NCBI RefSeq assembly: GCF_029168945.1
Contig: NC_083603.1
Span: 3,100,001 to 3,164,000, forward strand
Length of the DNA stretch: 64,000 bases
Origin: Cannabis sativa
Lineage: Eukaryota > Streptophyta > Magnoliopsida > Rosales > Cannabaceae
Reading direction: 5' to 3'
Shown: one piece after another, positions 10,990-22,169 of the stretch
Position numbering within the stretch: the stretch's first letter is position 1
Layout: every line of letters starts with the position of its first letter
Position numbers and translations under genes: made by a program
The notes under the pieces: generated by a model
Databases searched by the model: none
Told to the model about the DNA's origin: nothing
What the model saw: the letters and a program-made list of their open reading frames with translations, nothing else

Positions 10990-12545
10990 CTATTCAAGAA
11001 AAAATCACTCACTTCAGCTTCATGTAGTTTGCGCCTAAATGCATGGGAATCCGTGGGACATGCAATGTTCTCCTGTAAACATGCTAGACAAGTTTGGAAA
11101 ATTGCTGGGTTTTCCTTTAACAACAAAGCTGCTGTATCCATGAAAATAGAAGACTTTTTGTTTTAGTTATCAGAATGTTATACCAAATATGAGTTTGAAA
11201 CGATTTTTTGAACTATGTGGTCCATTTGGTCTGATCGGAACAATGTCATTCATGGTAAACATGCACAACAGCCGACTGTTATTTATAGGGGTGGGCATCT
11301 GATCCAATCCATCATTTTTTCCTGATCCGATCCAATTCAATTAGTAATTGGGTTTGGAAAATCATGATCTGATCCAATCCAATTACACCTCAAAATCCAA
11401 TCCAATCCAATTACTAATCGGATTGGATCGGTTTTTTAATTGGATATCCAATTACAGAGCTAAATTTCAATATTAACTTAAAAATATGAAGAAAAATACG
11501 TAAAAACTAAGTATTACCTTTTATTTAAGTTTCATACTTCATAAATATACTATTTTTATAAGTGTAATGTAGCTAAAATTTTTAAATAATTAAAACAACA
11601 ACATTTTTAAGTAATAAAATAGATCAAAACATCATAAAAATAAATACACAAAACAATCAAGTGTTACAAATTCAACATACAAAAAAAATCTAATAAATAT
11701 ATATTATATTTTTTAATATTTTTAATTATATAAATAATTTTTTAATATATATAAATGTAATTGGATTGGATCGGTTTTTAATTGGATTTTGAGATTGACA
11801 TCCAATAACCGATCCAATCCAATTAGAATCCAACTTTTAACATCCAATCCAATCCAATTGTAATTGGATATCTAACTTTTTGTAATTGGATTGAATTGGA
11901 TCGGTTCGGTTCCATTGGATTGGATTGGATGATGCCCACCCCTAGTTATTTATGCTAAAGCTTAGAATTTTCTCAACAACTACAAGTCTTCTCAGCTGCT
12001 CTCTCTTCCTGCTGGTTTATCACCTGCTGCAACTCCTCCCACTTGTAAGGCTTGGAAACCACCTCCTCCTAACTGCCTTAAATTGAATGTAGATGTTGCC
12101 TTCGATGCAACTTGTAACAAGATTGGTTTTGGAGCTATAATAAGGGATTCCAATGGCATAGTCATGGCTGCTATGTCTCAACCTATTCATGGTTGCTGTC
12201 AACCACAAGAAATGGAAGCTAAGGGTCTCTTTAATTTATAGTCTAAAATGGGCTAGGCAATTCAATTTCAAGGTTGATATGGTAGAAACTGATTCCTTGA
12301 TCCTTGCAAATGCTCTCCGGAAATCAACATCAAATCGATCTTCTTTTCAAGATTTAATTTTTGATGTTCAAACTCAATTATTCTATCTCCCTTCAGTTTG
12401 TGTTAATCATGTTTATCGTGATGCTAACCAAGCCGCTCACAGTTTGGCTAAACAAGCTTTAGTGTTGGATAATGTTTGTACCTGACTTGAGGACTTTCCC
12501 TCAACTATTCTCTCTGTTGTTGTAAAAGACTCACTAATTTTATAA
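10990..12545 (+). pseudogene. 3' end of an L1-type LINE (zf-RVT and RNase H), split by a hAT MITE
   Basis: The first part (about 10996-11280) reads as the zinc-binding tail after reverse transcriptase, with WESVGHAMFSCKHARQVWK. After the 659-bp hAT insertion it resumes as an RNase H domain: KLNVDVAFD with the first catalytic Asp, [20 protein letters not shown] with the Glu, then a frameshift near 12235, VETDSLILANAL with the next Asp, and VYRDANQAAHSLAK. It stops at 12483 and ends in a poly-A stretch at 12566-12575, as LINE 3' ends do. The reverse transcriptase and endonuclease are missing. This is a dead, 5'-truncated copy, similar in kind to the LINE pieces at 38.2-41.6 and 55.1 kb. Confidence 0.75.
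11286..11944. mobile_element. Non-autonomous hAT element, 659 bp
   Basis: Perfect 14-bp terminal inverted repeats TAGGGGTGGGCATC / GATGCCCACCCCTA are flanked by a perfect 8-bp duplication GTTATTTA (11278-11285 and 11945-11952), the hAT signature. The interior repeats gatccaatccaatt-type words on both strands around an AT-rich centre and encodes nothing. It interrupts the LINE fragment. Confidence 0.92.
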
Positions 12546-12575
12546 TAACAGTTTTTTTTTCTCAAAAAAAAAATT

Positions 12576-13030
12576 AAATTTTATTTTCGGGCAGAACAAG
12601 CCCATAATTCTAGGGGCAATTGCATATATGTTTTTTTACATCAATATTATATCAATATTAATTCTTTTAATTATATAGTGGTGAATTTTCATTATTTTTT
12701 CTATTTAAAAAAATTAGAAAAAAAAAATAGAAAAACAAGAAGTTTATAAAACCAAAATAAATGGCCCTAGACTATAAGAAAATTTAAATTCCTATTGGGC
12801 TAATTGTTGAAGCTCTCGTAATTGTAAATTTCTTATAGAGAACAAAGATTTAGGCAGTTTTTGTATAGCAAAAAAGACATTGCAACATTATTTTAGTCTA
12901 TGAGTTTGTATCTATCAATTTTGTTATTATTATGCTTCTTTTCATAGATTGTTATCCAAATGTTTGTCCACAATAACTTTGATTCTCCAATTTAATTTTG
13001 GAAAAAAAATTGAGCAATGATTGATTTATG
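12576..13030. other. AT-rich spacer, nothing recognised
   Basis: No gene or clear repeat end was seen between the LINE tail and the family B MITE debris that starts around 13040. Confidence 0.4.
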
Positions 13031-13039
13031 CACTAATAT

Positions 13040-13370
13040 GAAAAATGATAATACTAGTAAAAAGATAGACATTATGATAATTAGTTAGTCGCTTTCAATA
13101 ATTTTTATTAAAATAAAATAAGTAAGACTTAATATAGTAAAATGTACCTATAGTAATATTATACATCACAAAGGTACTAGGCACTATGGATATTTTTTAT
13201 CATTTCTCATTTCATAGTAGTCATTAAATTAAATTGTGTGGGACTCAATACTTAGTTATATATACTAATATCGATATAACATGTTAGAGAATATTAGACA
13301 CTATTGGTGGTACTATTAGTATCTTTTAACATTTATTTTATAAAAATGGAGCATTGTTATGAGGTACTAA
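13040..13370. repeat. MITE family B debris (insertion target of the Cassandra nest)
   Basis: Contains family B words (tgtgtgggactcaatacttagtt, gagaatattagacactattggtgg, gagcattgttatgaggtactaa). The last one continues on the far side of the Cassandra insertion at 16701 (actaatagtg), so this was the landing site. Confidence 0.5.
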
Positions 13371-13372
13371 TG

Positions 13373-15774
13373 TGTAACACCTTAACTAGCATAGACGTAT
13401 TACGTAATTTTTAAACATGCTGTGCAGCTCGTTGCTAAACAACGAAGTTTATGGAAAACGTGATTAATTAAAATTTTTGCTTTTTGATTAAACTTATAAA
13501 ATATTTATACAAAAGACTCGGAATCCCGATTACAAAATCATTTACAAAAGTTTACTGTCTATATAAAATACTTGTCGCCTAGCGACTTATTACAAAAATA
13601 GCCTTGCTGTCCCGAGGATCGTACGCTCCAGGCCTAACCGCCCCGACATGTACAATCTTCATAGGCTCGTTCACGGTCCATCAGCTTTAGCCTTGCCTTT
13701 ACCTACACATAAACATAGCACTGTGAGTCGACAGACTCAGTAAGAAAAGCATAATAATACTCATACATAAATCCCAGTCATGATCAGACGCCCATACCCC
13801 TGACCATAACCCTAACTGCCGTGTCCAATACGATACTGAGTCCCCCTAACTGTCGTGTCCAACACGCTACTGAGTTCTGAACGTTCATAGGGACGGTACT
13901 ATTGACAAGTAACAGCCTGATCGGTCGAACCGGTCATACTCCGACTGTTGGTCATACTCCAGCCTGTACCGACGTGTTACAGTATCAGCCTGATCGGTCG
14001 AACCGGTCATACTCCGGCTGCTGGTCATACTCCAGCCTGTACCGACGTGATACGTCAAATAGTACGGAACCACCAACCTAAGTATCAGCCTGATCGGTCG
14101 AGCCGGTCATACTCCGCCGCCTGGTCATACTCCGGCACATGTCCAGACGTGATACGGTGTCGGCCTAATCGGTCGAGCCGGTCATACTCCGCTGCTGGTC
14201 ATACTCCAGCCTGTACCGACGTGACACAGTTGGAGGGTTCGAAGCCAACATACATATCGACTGTAATCTAACAGGCTTCCTACATGCACGCTAAACATGT
14301 AATCTACATATGCATATTGTTATACTAATCTTACTCCGGATTACCGAATTCGGGTGCCTTAGGTCAACTTTGTTGGAACTATCTGCGCGGCGGATTACAG
14401 GCTCCTAAACCATAAAAATCACAACACTATAAGTGATACGCTAAATCACTTCCCGGGGACTTAAACTAGGAACTAAAAGTTACCCTATCGATAAAAAGCA
14501 TGGCAATACCCCCAAAAACATAAAATCGAGGAAAACTAGGGTTCCTGAATTTTCCCCAACCGGTAGACCAGTTGCCCAACCGGAATTTCGGTTCTGGGAA
14601 ATTTCAGAACCCCATCCGGAATTCCGGATGTACAACCGGAATTCCGGTTCCTCGCAGGCAGAACTTCAAAAAATCACACAATGCTCAAATCAACTCCAAA
14701 CCAAAACCAAAACTTCTAGACATGTTCTATATAACCCCTAGAACATTTCTAAAGCATCAAATCCACCCAGAATGTACAGAGATGAAAATCACCATTAAAG
14801 CCCAAGCTTTGAGTTCCAAACTCAAACTTGGTTAAAAACAACTAACATGCATCCAATCCATGATTCAAACTCATAAACAAGCATATAACAGCTACAGAAA
14901 CTAAAACTTAACTCATGCAAACACTACAGCCACCAAAACTTCAATTTTTCTTTGAAAACTCAAGCTTTTTAACAAGAAATCTATCCAACTAGAGCAAGAA
15001 ACACTAGCATGCAATTCAACCTAATTAAACATACTTAAATCAACACTTTCAACATAGAAACAACAACAATAATTTACAGCAGCAACAACATCAATTAATC
15101 CATTCATAACTCATATTTTTCATCATTTTTTTCAAGAAAACAAAGGAAGGAAAGCTAGAGAGAACATACCACAACAAGAGTTCACAAATTGACTAGAGAG
15201 AGCTTGAAAATCAAAGAAAACTCAGCCCTAGAATCCCCATGCAGCCGAGAGAGAAAGAGAGGAAAAGAGAGAGCCTTTTTTTGAAATTTTTTTCTATTTT
15301 TCTAAGTTTTGAAACTTTGGAATGAAAATGAAAAATGAAATGCCACTTACTCCTATTTTACTTCAGCCAAAACATAATAAAATAAACATTTATTTTTCAA
15401 TTATTAAGTCACAAAAGACAAACTAACAATGGGGCAAAATGACCATTTTGCCCCTTCACACTAAAATCACATACATAACACTAAAGGGGTATTTTTGAGA
15501 AATTCTAAATTCCCGGCCATTCCCGAAATTCCCAACGTCTAATAAACCGTCCCAAACTACTAACATACTAAGTTGTGATTTTACTGAGCCAAACACCGAG
15601 TTCCAAAATACCGGGCACCGGAATGCAAAATTATGAAAACTACTACATGACATAAAAATGCATCTCTGAATTCAATAATAACAGTATAATAAATTATTTA
15701 AATAGCTATAAATAATTCTCATAATTAATCATGATTAACTGCTAATTTCCAAATTAAACTAAGCGGTCTTTACA
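13373..15774. mobile_element. Solo LTR, 2402 bp, probably Gypsy-type
   Basis: It starts TGTAACACCTTAACTAG and ends AAGCGGTCTTTACA, with a perfect 5-bp duplication TAATG at 13368-13372 and 15775-15779. There is no internal retrotransposon region or second LTR, so it is the product of LTR-LTR recombination. The size and TGTAACACC start resemble LTRs of large plant Gypsy elements. The interior is more GC-rich than its surroundings and includes a tandem repeat (13913-14229). ORFs within it (13948-14271, 14572-14835 and others) lack family features. Confidence 0.82.
13913..14229. repeat. Tandem repeat, four units of about 73-100 bp
   Basis: Units begin at 13913, 13986, 14086 and 14161. Each begins with c[ag]gcct[ga]atcggtcga and contains ggtcatactcc twice and gacgtg near its end. 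Unit 2 carries about 27 extra bases. It lies wholly inside the solo LTR and explains the 107-codon ORF over it. Confidence 0.85.
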
Positions 15775-15969
15775 TAATGTGACAATCAATAGTCCAGTGA
15801 TTCGTAAGGAGAAATACCAAGTAAGCTGTGCAATCCCACATTGCTTGGAAAAGATCAAGTGTGATGATTTCAAGACTGTGTAGGTATGGGACTACACAGT
15901 TGAAGAGAGCTTAAATGGATTGATTAGTATTGCCTATATCAACAAGGTGCTTCTTGTTTTCTAGTAGTC

Positions 15970-16055
15970 TATCATGAAAGAACTCTACAGTTAAGCGTGC
16001 TTGACTTGGGGTAATTTCAGAATGGGTGACCTCCTGGGAAGTTTTCCCAAGAAGC
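15970..16055 (+). ncRNA. 5S rRNA-derived segment in Cassandra copy 1 LTR1
   Basis: Contains the box A-like cagttaagcgtgcttg and the box C-like gggtgacctcctgggaagt of plant 5S rRNA genes, separated by a changed middle. LTR2 has a second version at about 16470-16535. It is part of the retroelement, not a ribosomal gene. Confidence 0.75.
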
Positions 16056-16718
16056 GTACGAGTGAGGATAAAGCACGCTAAAAATGCTTGTGTTGGTTTG
16101 TAGGGTTCAGTCGTCATTCTAGGAAGCAGCTAGAGTGACGTACTTGTGTATAAGAGTCATCATTCTGTGAGTGTAAAGGCCCAATAGAGACTTAAAGCGG
16201 GAACGTTACAAAATGGTATCAAAGCCTTGACCCAACCAGAAGTGTGGTCGACAAGAACGTCAGACTTCGTAAGGGGGGTGATTGTGACAATCAGTAGTCT
16301 TATAATACCGGGTAAGTTGTGTAATCTCACATCGCCTAGGAAAGGTCAAGTGTGATGATTCTGAGACTATGTAGGTATAGGACTACACAATTGAAGAGGA
16401 CTTAAATAGATTGATTGGTACTACTTATATCAACAAGGTGCATTTTATTTTTTGATAGCCCATCATGAAAGAACTCCATAGTGAAGCGTGTTTGACCTGG
16501 GGTAATTTCAAGATGGGTGACCTCTTGGGCAGTTTTCCCAAGAAGCGTGCGAGTGAGGATAAAACACGCTAGAAATACTCGTGTTGGTTTGTAAGGTCAG
16601 TCGTTATTCTAGGAAACAGCCAGAATGACGTACTCTTGTATAAGAACCATCATTCTGTGGGTATAAGGGGCCAATAGAGACTTGAAGCGGGGATATTACA
16701 ACTAATAGTGTTTAGTGA

Positions 16719-17033
16719 CACTATAAAAATCTTACTTTTAGTCACAAATCTTACTTGTGACTAAAAATAAAAAAATTGTGATTAATTTTAAATTGCCATT
16801 CCTACGTTTGACTATAATATTTGTAGCTGAATGTATTAGTCACAAAAATCACAATTTGTTGTGACTAAATGTGTTTTTAGTCACAATATTTATTGTGACT
16901 AAAGTTAAATTAGTGACAATTTGTATATAAATACTATATTTCAGTTATAAGTAATTTTTTATTGTGACTAAAAGTCACATTTAGTCACAAAAAAATTTAT
17001 GTTGTGACTAAAGGTGATATTGTTTTGTAGTGC
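16719..17033. mobile_element. CACTA-type MITE, 315 bp
   Basis: It starts CACTATAAAAATCTTAC and ends TTGTTTTGTAGTG. Inside are several agtcacaa and ttgtgactaaa modules in both orientations and a gtgacaatttgtat core. No 3-bp duplication is evident here (TGA / CGT). Further relics of the same family follow at 17110-17310 and 17725-17940. Confidence 0.65.
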
Positions 17034-17109
17034 GTCTTGTGATTGGTTAACGATATCTCATAAATTATATTAAATTTATGAAATTTGATACTTAATTATA
17101 CCAATAATG

Positions 17110-17940
17110 ATATAACACTTTTAATATTTTTCTATAAAAATTGTAAAATATTATTGTGATTAAAACTAAATTAGTGACAACTTGTATCTAAATACTATGT
17201 TTTAGTCACAAGTATTTTTTTGTTATGACTATAAGTCACATTTAATTACCAAAAATTTATATTGTAACTAAAATATTATAATTTAAAGTAATTTCTTTTT
17301 ATAGCGCGTTTTATAATTAATTAACAATATCTCATAAACATTATTATATTAAATTATATAATTCGATACTTATTAATTATCCTAATAACAACGATATAAC
17401 ATTCTTTTAACATTTATCTATAAAAATTACAAAATATTGATGATGATGATGAATGAGTCAACTATTGTTAGTTTGTGTGCCACAAAATTATGAGTTCCCC
17501 AAAACTTGAAGTCACGTGCCCCATCTTTGACTCGACCATGCATATAATAATATTAATCTCACTTTATATTTTATTGATTTAATTACCAAAACTGCACCTT
17601 CAAAAAGTCACCCACTTTGTTTTTTTGTTTTGTTTTTTTTTTTTCAACTTTTATGTTTCTTACCAATCAAAAAGATAAAAAAAGTTATATGTTTAAAAAA
17701 ATAAAAAAAAAACTATAATTTGAGGAACATTCTTTTAATCACAATATAAATATTTTATGATTAATTACAATAAAAAATTATTTATGATTAAAATATAATA
17801 TTTAAATATAAATAATTATTAATTTAATTTTAATCACAACAACTATTGTAACTACAACCACATTTAGTTACAATATAAAAGTTATTATTTATAATTAGTC
17901 ACAAGTTTTGTTGTGATTAAAATTGAGATTTTTTATAGTG
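17110..17940. repeat. Decayed CACTA-type and AT-rich MITE relics
   Basis: 17150-17310 repeats the attgtgactaaaactaaattagtgacaa module. 17730-17940 repeats ttaatcacaatataaat and ends tttttatagtg. Between them (17450-17560) is a short stretch of less repetitive sequence (acttgaagtcacgtgccccatc) in which I recognise no gene. Confidence 0.45.
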
Positions 17941-17976
17941 ATAACTTCAAATGCAGCCATCGATGTTTTAGTTATA

Positions 17977-20900
17977 GAGCATTACTATAAGACACTATTA
18001 TAAAGTAATGTTTTATAATTAGTTAACGGTTCTTTATAATTTTTATTAACGTAAAATATGTAAGATCTGAGTGTTAGACATCATTAGTGTTCTTTAGTAT
18101 TTTTCTATTTATAAGGTATATATGTTAAACTATGAAAATACTATAATAACTTATTAGTAATTTGCAAATAATATAAAAGCTTATAAATATATAATTGTGC
18201 AGCTATTATTAGATATTGAATAAAAAAATAAATTTCAGTTCAATTAAAAGATTAATACTGTCTCAAAAAGTAAATTTTAAATATTTTTCATGTCTCAAAA
18301 AAGACTATTACTTTATGATCAATATAGTTCGATAATTTTTGTAGGTTGTCGACTAATTATATAAAAAATATAAGATTAGTATTATTATTAGGCATTATAA
18401 TATTTCACACTATTATAAAATAGTATCCTATGAATGACTAACAATTTTTTAAAATTAATATTAAAATATAATAAGTGAAACTTAATATTAAATTATACTA
18501 ATAATAATATAATATCTTATAAAAGTATTATACGTTATAGGTACTTTTTAGTATTTTTCGAACTTTTTGACACTAATTTGAGTTAATATCATGATTATTT
18601 AATATTATTAATAAAACAATTAGGGCTGAATACAAAGAAGATACTTGATGATTTTGGAAATGTGAAAATCGAATTAAAACAAGTTTAAAAATTGAAGTGA
18701 AAAATGTGATGATCATATGTATGTTGTTGCATTATATGTATATATCTATACATATCATGTATATATGTATTATATATGTTAATATAATTAAATAAAATTA
18801 AACTTTACATAAATAATCCCTAATTTCACACACACATATATACATACCTTAATTAATGAGATGGTAATGTCTTCATAGAAACCTATGATCTATATATTAT
18901 ATAATATTATATATTGTGGCTTTAAATTTTTCAATCTATTATAAATAGTTTCAGTGTTGTAAATTAGTCTTTCTGTGAAGTTTTATCACACGTGACTAAC
19001 AAAATAATAACATGACTACTTAGTCAGTTGTCACACTAATACCATGTCAATGTGTAATTATTTTGAAAAAATAATTTAATTTGTTTTTTATTTTAAAGTT
19101 TTACGTAATTTTCTTAATTTTTAATTTAATAATTTTTTAAAAATATCTAATTTTTATATATTTTAATATAAAATTATACGTGGTTATATGACAAAATACA
19201 TATATCATAATTAAAGGAAAAAATTCTAAATAGCCTATATATTCCTATGAGTGATTATTTTGAACTGCAAAATTATATAAACGATTTTCACTTATGCCCC
19301 ATGAGATCATGATTATTACAAGCATCCCCCTGCAATTTATATATATGTATATATAATATTAGTGTTATAATTGTATATGACATACAATATTTAATCTATT
19401 ATCTATATATATATATATATACACACACATAATAACAATTTTTAAATATATAAAAAATATTTAAAAGTCATCAAGTATACACTATTGTAACCATAAATTG
19501 TTTGTGAAATTAATATTATATGGCTGCAATCTATATAAATATATATGACAATTTATAAATAATATTTAAAGTTAATTTTTTTTGCACGTTTTAAGGTTAA
19601 AAAATAATTGAACATATATATATATACTCAACAATATTATATATAGGTCCAACTAATAATTAAGTATAATTGATAATCTCAAGTACTTTTTAGCTCATCA
19701 TCATCAATTAATTGGATGGTAGAGTAATAATAACTGATCAATATAAAAGTACTCATAGTTTGTTTCATAATAAATTTGTATTAAAATTTGATAGTTGTAA
19801 ATTATTTTCTTATTAAATGATTATAATACATACAGTTGAATTAAATTAATAATTTTTTCACCAAGTACAAAAATCTGACATATATGTAATTTTTTGCATA
19901 AACCCAACTGCTATGTGTTTGTGCAAATGAAAATAATATTTACAAATTATATTTATAAATTAAATATATTGGTATTTCTACACACCTCATAAAGGGTTTT
20001 TAGATAGAATTTTTATCTGTTTTGGTATTTAAGATAATTTTTAGTCTACTTTTTTTTATAATCGAGTATGTTATAATTATTTACGGCTATTTGTAAATTT
20101 TTAAAAAAATTTGAATAATTTATAATACTAAAAATAAAGTTTAAAAATATTTTGCTACATATGCGATTTTTTTTTTATATATATATATATATGTACACAT
20201 GGTAAGTAAATGTATGAATTTATTTTTCGCACAGTAAATTATTCGAAATTTTTTAAAAATTTACAAGTGGTCCTAATAAATAAGTACAATGTACGTGATT
20301 ATTATATAAAAAAAATCAAACTATTTCTTTTTAATACCGAAATAGATAGTGAATTTACAAGTACACCCGTTTAAAGAAATGTAATACAAAACTTTACTAT
20401 ATTATTATTAATAATTAAAGAATATTAAGTAAATTATATTTGAAAACTAGGGTATTTTAAGATTAAACTTTCAAGCTCACTTTCTAATATACAAAAAGCT
20501 ATACAAAATCAAGACTGAAAATATATTGATAATCCATGTAATAATTTTCATATATTTATATAATGATTATGTTTAAAATAATGGAGTTTTTATTTTTTTT
20601 TTTATTTTTACACTTTAAAATAATTTTTTTTGTATTTTTACGAAATTCTACATAGAAACCTCTATTGCAACTAACGCTGCAATCTAAATTGCAACAAAAA
20701 ATCGTATAGAAACCTCTATTGCAACTAGCGCTGCAACCACTTTAAAAAACCAAACCGTAAATTAAAAAAAAAAAGTTAAAAAAATAATATATGGGTAATT
20801 TCCATAAAATAAATATAGATGATAATTTTATTTATTTATTTTTTTAAAAAAAATAATAATTATTATAAAGGAATTTTTAGTCCGTACTTGTATTGATGAG

Positions 20901-21790
20901 GGAACTGACTCAAATATATAGTAATTACAGTATCTATATATAGCTAGAGAGTAGAGACTATATATATAGATATAAAATATTAAATCCCATCTTTTTATGT
21001 ACCAAACTCTAAGTGTCAATTAATTGCTTATGAGTTAAAGAAAAAAAAAACAAGGACAAATACATAAGTTAGAACTTGGAGGAGTCAAAACAATTTGAAA
21101 ATAAATATTTAATTACACTAATAATTAATATTATATGAAAAAAAATATTAGACACTAATAATATTTTTTAACAATTTTCATTTAAAAATAACGTCATCGC
21201 CATTATTGAGTATGTTAGTAATAATTCCTTACGATTTATTATCGATATTTTTTAAATATTATTTTATTAAGTTATATATTATTATCTTAAGTTATAATGT
21301 ATTAGTTATATAGGCAGAAAAACATTACATTCAAATTTAATTATATCAAAACTTTCCAAACTCGTCTTCATTAAAATTCTGAATTTGAAAAACAAAAAAG
21401 ATTAAATTTTAAGTCATAATATTGATCATTGTTTAAACTAGAAAATCAGTTGAGAAATTACAAAGAATATTTTTCATAATCCGAATTTTTTACTTATAAT
21501 TATATATGTTTGGAGATAAAAAAAAAATATAACTTCAAATTTTGGGAAAACAAGCCAAATCAAGCTTTAATTAATATATAAATATATATAATTGCTAAAA
21601 GATATTGTTAGTCTTTATATTATATTCTTCAGTGTCATATTACTAAGTGTAATTACGTATCGAGTCTCATATAATAATTAAGAAAATAGCTTTTAGAGAA
21701 TATCGTTAACCAATCGTGGGTGCTACCTATAGAAAGTGATGTGCACCACTGATATATAGGGATATTTGCAGCGAAACCCCCTTAACATTT
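17977..21790. other. AT-rich intergenic DNA with scattered MITE relics
   Basis: Family B relics lie at 17977-18110, 18390-18560 and 21590-21765. A dispersed repeat with paired cctctattgcaacta words lies at 20580-20760 (a relative is at 48715-48880). Another AT-rich repeat with gtaaatttttaaaaaaatttgaataattta lies at 20000-20300 and recurs around 28000-28450, 50250-50400, 50780-51010 and 62290-62540. No gene was recognised. Confidence 0.45.
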
Positions 21791-21797
21791 ATAATTA

Positions 21798-22160
21798 GGG
21801 TAAATACCATTTTGGACCTTGTGTTTTGCAAAAGTTACCAATTGGACCATTTGTTTTGTTAAATGACAAAATAGACCATGTATTTTCTAAAATGGTACAA
21901 ATAGACCCTAAATTGATTTTTTTGTCAAAATAAAATTTAATTATAATCTAATTTAAAAGTGCTATGACAAAACTATTTACATTTTCTATATCTGTTCGTA
22001 TTAGAAATTATTTTTAAGTTGGTTATATTAAAAAAAAAAAGTTGTCAAAAATTAAGCTCAGTGTCCTATTTTTACCATTTTGGAATATACAAGGTTCATT
22101 TTGTCATTTAACAAAATACAGGATCCAATTAGTAACTTATGTAAAATACAGGGTCCAAAA
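21798..22160. repeat. Long-TIR MITE, family A
   Basis: The best preserved copy of the family: gggtaaataccattttggacc at the left, and a right arm with gttaaca-type complementarity ending in acagggtcc. The core contains gtcaaaataaaatttaat and its partner ttgtcaaaaattaagctca. Confidence 0.7.
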
Positions 22161-22169
22161 AAAGTACTA

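Larger units (their letters stand above)
13371..16700 (+). mobile_element. Cassandra TRIM retrotransposon, copy 1, with a solo LTR inserted at its 5' end
   Basis: Cassandra elements are short non-coding LTR retrotransposons whose LTRs carry a 5S rRNA-like sequence. Here the first two bases TG (13371-13372) are separated from the rest of LTR1 (15778-16210) by a 2402-bp insertion. LTR2 is 16283-16700. Between the LTRs are a primer-binding site tggtatcaaagc (16214-16225, initiator-Met type with one change) and a purine tract aaggggggtgat. The element duplicated its target ACTAA (13366-13370 and 16701-16705). The two LTRs differ at many positions, so this is an old copy. Confidence 0.88.

Noticed and set aside
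13948..14271. 107-codon ORF in GC-rich sequence
   Set aside because: It is created by the tandem repeat in the solo LTR and has no recognisable domain.
15970..16055. 5S rRNA gene
   Set aside because: Only the internal promoter boxes are kept. The segment lies in LTRs of Cassandra elements and is repeated in each LTR, so it is not a ribosomal gene.
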